From: an uncultured Ignavibacteriales bacterium
GTDB lineage: Bacteria > Bacteroidota > Ignavibacteria > Ignavibacteriales > Ignavibacteriaceae
Direction of reading: 5' to 3'
NCBI GenBank assembly: GCA_913053915.1
Contig: CAJXGP010000037.1
Span: 1 to 10,070 of the forward strand
Length of the DNA: 10,070 bases
Shown: positions 7,701 through 10,070 of the stretch, one piece after another
Layout of the letters: every line of letters starts with the position of its first letter
Numbering within the stretch: position 1 is the stretch's first letter
Translations under genes and position numbers: made by a program
The notes under the pieces: generated by a model
The model's database searches: none
The model's input: the letters and a program-made list of their open reading frames with translations, nothing else
What the model was told of the DNA's origin: nothing

Positions 7701-7993
7701 CCACCTTTAACCGGTATTGTAAAAACATCGATGTTGCCGTCATAATCTCCGCTAAATGCAATTGTTTTTCCATCCGGTGAAAATTTTGGGAAAATTTCTC
7801 TTCCTTTTGGAGAGCTTAATTTTACTGCAGTTCCGCCTTCTTTGGGAGCAATCCAAATATCACCGCCATAAGAGAAAACAATTTTCGTTCTGGAAACATC
7901 GGGGTATTGGAGTAATCGTGCACTAATTTGCCCAAATAAATCCGGCAAGTAAATCAATAAAATAAGTGAAATTAATAATATAGATTTTTTCAT
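4739..7993 (-). CDS. Exported tricorn-type S41 serine peptidase with N-terminal beta-propeller
   Basis: This 1084-residue protein is a bacterial relative of the archaeal tricorn protease, a large peptidase that cuts peptides into short fragments. A signal peptide (MKKSILLISLILLIYLPDLFGQ) implies export. Residues about 25-530 carry WD40/PD40 propeller repeats (FSPDGKTIAFSG, WSPNGKYVAYWS, WSPDGKKLAFID). A very Lys/Glu-rich linker spans about 547-580, a helical C1 region about 690-735 (WRFYRDYFYDPHMHGVNW), and a PDZ domain about 765-860. The catalytic S41 core closes the protein. His753 (SSSHTY), nucleophile Ser975 (WSGSGGD) and Glu1033 (EGHGVDP) match tricorn His746, Ser965 and Glu1023; the Ser-to-Glu spacing is 58 in both. 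No C-terminal sorting domain is seen. A strong AAAGGAG site (7999-8005) 5 bases before ATG fixes the start. It is transcribed alone, divergent from the S9 peptidase gene. Confidence 0.93.
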   Translation of the reverse strand: MKKSILLISLILLIYLPDLFGQISARLLQYPDVSRTKIVFSYGGDIWIAPKEGGTAVKLSSPKGREIFPKFSPDGKTIAFSGDYDGNIDVFTIPVKGGIPTRITSYPMTDRILDWTPDGKSLLFVSSRQSGRQRFDQIYEVSDRGGLPKKLPVAYGEFGEISPNGKFLAFTPRTRLFRTWKRYRGGMATDIWLYNFRNGTAKDITNSIANDELPMWFGNNIIYFLSDNGPHERFNIWAYSLKTKKMRQVTFFKNFDVHFPSIGPEDIVFENGGNLYLFSLKNEKYHKVNINVVTDEITLIPHTEKVSKYITGATISPEGNRVIFDARGDLFSVPAKHGVIVNLTKSPGVYERFPSWSPNGKYVAYWSDRTGEYQLTMKNIEKPDSEKSLTSFKTGFKYNLYWSPDGKKLAFIDKAMRIRIYDINKNKTILVDKGLWMYNGALENFSVSWSSDSRWIAYSRGLDNRHDAIFLYNFPENKRYQVTSGFYNSDDPVFGTSGKYLYFLTQQTFKPIYSSMQNTFIYTNATKIAAVSLRDNVPSILAPRNDEVKITKKEKKPEKTKGSKKEKTKKNEKKIEKLKIDINNFQERMVLLPIKAGRYGDLSAVKGKLIFHQYPNSGSGSNEKPVKYYDVKERKVKTIINNADFYQLTENGKKMLVGKSNNFAIINVEPKQKMSKLLPTNQLQMVIHPRAEWKQIFNDVWRFYRDYFYDPHMHGVNWNEMKNRYGKLLNYAITRWDVNYIIGQFIGELSSSHTYRFGGDLQRGKHENVGLLGVNWELSNDTYRIKKIIRAAKWDDNVRSPFDVPNIKVKAGDYILSVNGIKLDPAKDPYFAFQGLANKTVELTVNNKPSYKGAWKVIVKTLKSETRLRNLSWINKKREMVDKATDGKIGYIYVPNTGISGQDELVEQFLAQINKKGLIIDERFNSGGQIPDRFIEMLNRKLIAYFAVRDGKNWKWPPDANFGPKVMLINGWSGSGGDAFPDFFRRLKVGKLIGTRTWGGLIGYTGTPKLIDGGVVTIPSFRMYYQNGTWFKEGHGVDPNIKVVNNPAILDRGIDQQLQSAVKLVMKELKTTPVPPKQPPYQKR

Positions 7994-8152
7994 ATTAGCT
8001 CCTTTAATTATGAGATAATTACGTTGTAATAGACGCCTTAAATTTTAATTTGCTCATATATTATTTTATTATTTATTAATCTTAACATGATAAACCTACA
8101 CAATTTTCTCTAAATTCAAAATAGACTGAAAGTTATACCCGAACAATAATAA

Positions 8153-8365
8153 TTAATCATTCTCATTGTCTTTTAATCCGATCATCTTTTCACTAATTTT
8201 CCAAAGCTCTTTACGTACTTTTAAATTATATGATTGAGTTGATAAAGCTTCTTTATTTTTCTGAATAAAATATTTATCCGTTACAAAAGTTGAGTAAAAA
8301 TATTGCCGGTAATTGTTTTTTCGTTCATTGTTAAAACTAGAAACTAATTTAGTTATTTCTATTAA
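8153..8365 (-). pseudogene. C-terminal relic of a short-chain dehydrogenase/reductase
   Basis: On the - strand a frame of 70 codons, closed at both ends by stops and with no ATG, GTG or TTG near its beginning, ends DKYFIQKNKEALSTQSYN, KVRKELWKISEKMIGL and a short acidic tail. This matches the typical C-terminus of retinol-dehydrogenase-like SDR proteins: a GKYF(V/I)xKK segment, a short variable stretch, then (K/R)xLWxISEKLxGL. The Rossmann fold, the YxxxK active site and the rest of the protein (about 200 residues) are absent; upstream there is only AT-rich DNA with stops. I infer a decayed gene whose 5' part was deleted, with the S9 gene now occupying the flank. The family call rests on remembered motif style and the fragment is short. 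Confidence 0.6.
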
Positions 8366-8378
8366 TTACTCAAATATC

Positions 8379-8407
8379 TTGAAAGTAGAATCAAAAATTA
8401 GTAAGAT
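8379..8407 (+). promoter_or_regulatory. Sigma-70-like promoter candidate for the S9 peptidase gene
   Basis: TTGAAA (8379-8384) and TAAGAT (8402-8407) are separated by exactly 17 bases, and the start codon follows 27 bases later. A weak ribosome binding site AAAAGG (8422-8427) lies 7 bases before the ATG. The -10 match is only four of six and the organism's sigma preference is unknown, so this is tentative. Confidence 0.35.
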
Positions 8408-8434
8408 TACTCCAATAATATAAAAGGTTAAATC

Positions 8435-10070
8435 ATGAAATTCATACGTAATGTTTTTATTATTTTTCTAATTTTAACGTCTGGAATTGTTTTAGCACAG
8501 ACTAAAAAACAGACATTTCAACTTAGGGATATGCGTAAACTGGTAAATCTTTCAAGCCCCCGGATATCTCCCGACGGCAATTATATTGCAATTATTGTTT
8601 CAAGACCCGATTGGAAGAAAGACAAGAACAAGCAGAAGATCGATCTTGTAAATGTTACTGATGGATCACTCCGAAGTTTAACATATAATCGTGAAGGAAT
8701 TTCTCATCTCAGATGGTCACCTAAAGGCGAAAGATTAGCATTTATAGCTAAAGATAATGAAACTAAAAAACCACAAATTTTTGTGATGCCCATGAATGGC
8801 GGTGATCCCGTTCGAATTACCAAATCAAAGACCGGGGTTAGTGAATACGCTTGGAGCCCTGACGGAAAGAAAATAGCATTTGTCGCTCAAGATACAATAC
8901 CCAATCCAAAAGCGATAAAACACCACGAAGATGCGTTTCATGTAACCGATAATAATTATACTGTTAAAGCCGCGGTACAACCTTGGCACTTATGGATTGT
9001 ATCGGCAAAAGGCGGAAAGGCAAAACAGTTGACTGAAGGCATACGAAGTATCAGTACTGATCAAAAAACAATTACACCGATTGCTTGGAATCCCGGAGGA
9101 AATTCAATTATTTTCCAGCGCTTTCCGGATGTCTGGGAAGGAAACTCCCGGCATTCAATTATTGTTGAGGTAGATACAAGCGGTGGAAAAATTCGGAAGG
9201 TAGTAGATGCACAGGGATCAGGCTGGGCTTCTTATTCTCCCACCGGTAATATTCTCGCTTTTATCCGACCGCGCAATGGAGATCAAAATAACGGTAATGC
9301 TGTATATACAGATGTGAACAATAAAATCACCGATATTACTCATAAACTGGCACGTAACATTAACAGCTATGCTTGGCTTCCAAGCAGCAAAGCAATGCTA
9401 TTGACAGGAGAAAAAGGTACTCAAACCGTAATATGGCGTCAGCCGTTGGATGGTAACGCAATTCAGCTTGATTTGGGAAATGTTAATCTCAATAACGGCA
9501 GTATAAGCGTATCTAAAAACGGTGTCGTTGCTTTTACAGGCAGTACTCCCTTGCATCCAACAGAATTGTATGTTTTAACTTCCTTGCATGCAAAAGCCAA
9601 CCGGCTCACACACTTTAATAAATTTGTAGATAGTTTAAACTTATCAAAAGTGAAAACAATTAATTGGAAAGGACCGGACAGATTTTACGAAGACGGTGTA
9701 CTGAACTATCCAATTAATTATCAAGCTGGAAAGAAATATCCGCTCGTACTGGTTATTCATGGCGGACCTGAAGGGGCTTCTACCGTTAGGTTCTCGGTAC
9801 TTCCACAGTTATTGGCTGCGCATGGTTTCTTTGTATTCCAGCCTAATTACCGCGGCAGTATTAATCTCGGCGATGCCTATCAGCATGCAATTTTTAGAAA
9901 TACCGGTGAAGAGTGGTTTATCTCCATTGAGCCGATCCCAGGGACCGTAGTTCAAACTGGCAAAATTTCTCTGTTTGTCAGTTTTAAGTTTAGCCATCAA
10001 TTCCTTCTCTTCGCCATAGGCTTGTTTCCAGAAGAGCTGGTCGGTGATTTTTGCAGCCTTGATGAGGACT
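8435..10070 (+). CDS. Exported S9-family (prolyl oligopeptidase-type) peptidase, broken at about 9910
   Basis: The frame is open from ATG 8435 to the window edge with no stop. Residues 1-22 are a signal peptide (MKFIRNVFIIFLILTSGIVLAQ). Propeller-type PD40 repeats follow (ISPDGNYIAII, WSPKGERLAFIAKD, WSPDGKKIAFVAQD). The start of the alpha/beta-hydrolase domain is at about 430-490, with the oxyanion-hole motif VIHGGPEG and FQPNYRGSINLGDAYQ. This is the dipeptidyl aminopeptidase/acylaminoacyl peptidase group that releases short peptides or amino-terminal units. Family resemblance ends at about residue 492 (RNTGE). The next 53 codons do not resemble the expected continuation toward the GxSxGG nucleophile motif. 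On the opposite strand those bases encode a different protein. The catalytic Ser, Asp and His are therefore missing, through chimeric assembly or rearrangement. I checked the frame codon by codon up to that point and found no frameshift. It is divergent from the S41 peptidase, suggesting a shared role in peptide breakdown. Confidence 0.85.
   Translation, partial: MKFIRNVFIIFLILTSGIVLAQTKKQTFQLRDMRKLVNLSSPRISPDGNYIAIIVSRPDWKKDKNKQKIDLVNVTDGSLRSLTYNREGISHLRWSPKGERLAFIAKDNETKKPQIFVMPMNGGDPVRITKSKTGVSEYAWSPDGKKIAFVAQDTIPNPKAIKHHEDAFHVTDNNYTVKAAVQPWHLWIVSAKGGKAKQLTEGIRSISTDQKTITPIAWNPGGNSIIFQRFPDVWEGNSRHSIIVEVDTSGGKIRKVVDAQGSGWASYSPTGNILAFIRPRNGDQNNGNAVYTDVNNKITDITHKLARNINSYAWLPSSKAMLLTGEKGTQTVIWRQPLDGNAIQLDLGNVNLNNGSISVSKNGVVAFTGSTPLHPTELYVLTSLHAKANRLTHFNKFVDSLNLSKVKTINWKGPDRFYEDGVLNYPINYQAGKKYPLVLVIHGGPEGASTVRFSVLPQLLAAHGFFVFQPNYRGSINLGDAYQHAIFRNTGEEWFISIEPIPGTVVQTGKISLFVSFKFSHQFLLFAIGLFPEELVGDFCSLDED
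9902..10069 (-). CDS. Internal fragment of an M49 (dipeptidyl-peptidase III-like) metallopeptidase
   Basis: The - strand from 10069 leftward encodes VLIKAAKITDQLFWKQAYGE, then LMAKLKTDKQRNFASLNYGP and WDRLNGDKPLFTG. This pattern (an AAKxxDxxFWxQAYG helix followed by INYGPWDRLxxxKPFxEG) is what I associate with the N-terminal part of bacterial M49 peptidases, zinc-dependent enzymes that remove dipeptides. The HExxxH-type zinc motif would lie far downstream and is not in the window. At the left end the frame runs into the reverse complement of the S9 gene, so the rest of the protein is missing; the right end is cut by the window edge. The family call is from memory of the motif; the coding nature of this strand is better supported than the exact family. 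Confidence 0.55.

Larger units (their letters stand above)
7994..8434. other. Divergent intergenic region between the two peptidase genes
   Basis: This 441-base stretch separates the S41 and S9 peptidase start codons. It holds the S41 ribosome binding site (7999-8005), an SDR gene relic on the - strand (8153-8365) and a promoter-like pair before the S9 gene (8379-8407). The part from 8006 to 8150 is AT-rich and shows no coding frame or clear structure; the S41 promoter must lie within or beyond it, but I cannot place it. Confidence 0.6.

Noticed and set aside
4739..7993. TolB or a pure WD40 protein as the identity of the long - strand gene
   Set aside because: The N-terminal repeats are TolB-like, but the C-terminal half has a PDZ domain and the His, Ser and Glu of tricorn-type S41 peptidases at matching spacing.
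9809..10000. Short - strand ORF spanning 9809-10000 as an independent small gene
   Set aside because: Its first part is the M49-like fragment and its second part is the reverse complement of the S9 gene, so it only bridges the junction.
9902..10070. Insertion of a mobile element as the cause of the S9 break
   Set aside because: No terminal inverted repeat, target duplication or transposase is seen; the sequence beyond the break encodes a peptidase-like protein instead.
1..10070. CRISPR arrays, tRNA or rRNA genes, and defence systems
   Set aside because: No regularly spaced direct repeats, no tRNA-like cloverleaf segments, no rRNA-like sequence and no recognisable defence genes were seen on either strand.

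Overview
The window reads as AT-rich chromosomal DNA from an aerobic or respiring Gram-negative bacterium. The proteins most resemble those of the Bacteroidota/Ignavibacteriota side of the FCB group. That placement rests on three things: a bacterial complex I operon with weak Shine-Dalgarno signals, exported propeller-bearing S41 and S9 peptidases, and signal peptides ending in -AQ or -GQ. It is an inference from protein style, not a phylogenetic test.

Left third (1-3870, + strand): the tail of nuoB, then nuoC, nuoD, nuoE and nuoF, tightly packed and closed by an intrinsic terminator. These encode the connecting subunits (B, C, D) and part of the NADH-oxidising module (E, F) of NADH:quinone oxidoreductase. 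nuoG, which often follows nuoF, is not there. NuoD carries an in-frame 22-residue tandem duplication in its conserved C-terminal region.

Middle (3906-7993, - strand): a bacterial ferritin with all ferroxidase ligands in E. coli FtnA register, then a long exported tricorn-type S41 peptidase with its own terminator. The ferritin leader holds a perfect 6-3-6 inverted repeat and a repeated 13-mer that may be operator elements.

Right part (7994-10070): a 441-base divergent intergenic region holds an unannotated C-terminal relic of a short-chain dehydrogenase on the - strand. A divergent S9-family exported peptidase starts at 8435 and runs to the window edge without a stop. The S9 family match ends abruptly near 9910. 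From there the - strand encodes a fragment that looks like an M49 (dipeptidyl-peptidase III-like) metallopeptidase. Two unrelated genes are therefore broken head to head at one point centred on the palindrome ACCGGT, which suggests a chimeric assembly or an inversion breakpoint.

I did not see a convincing new multi-gene system. The points most worth following up are the NuoD duplication, the S9/M49 junction, the SDR relic and the ferritin upstream repeats.
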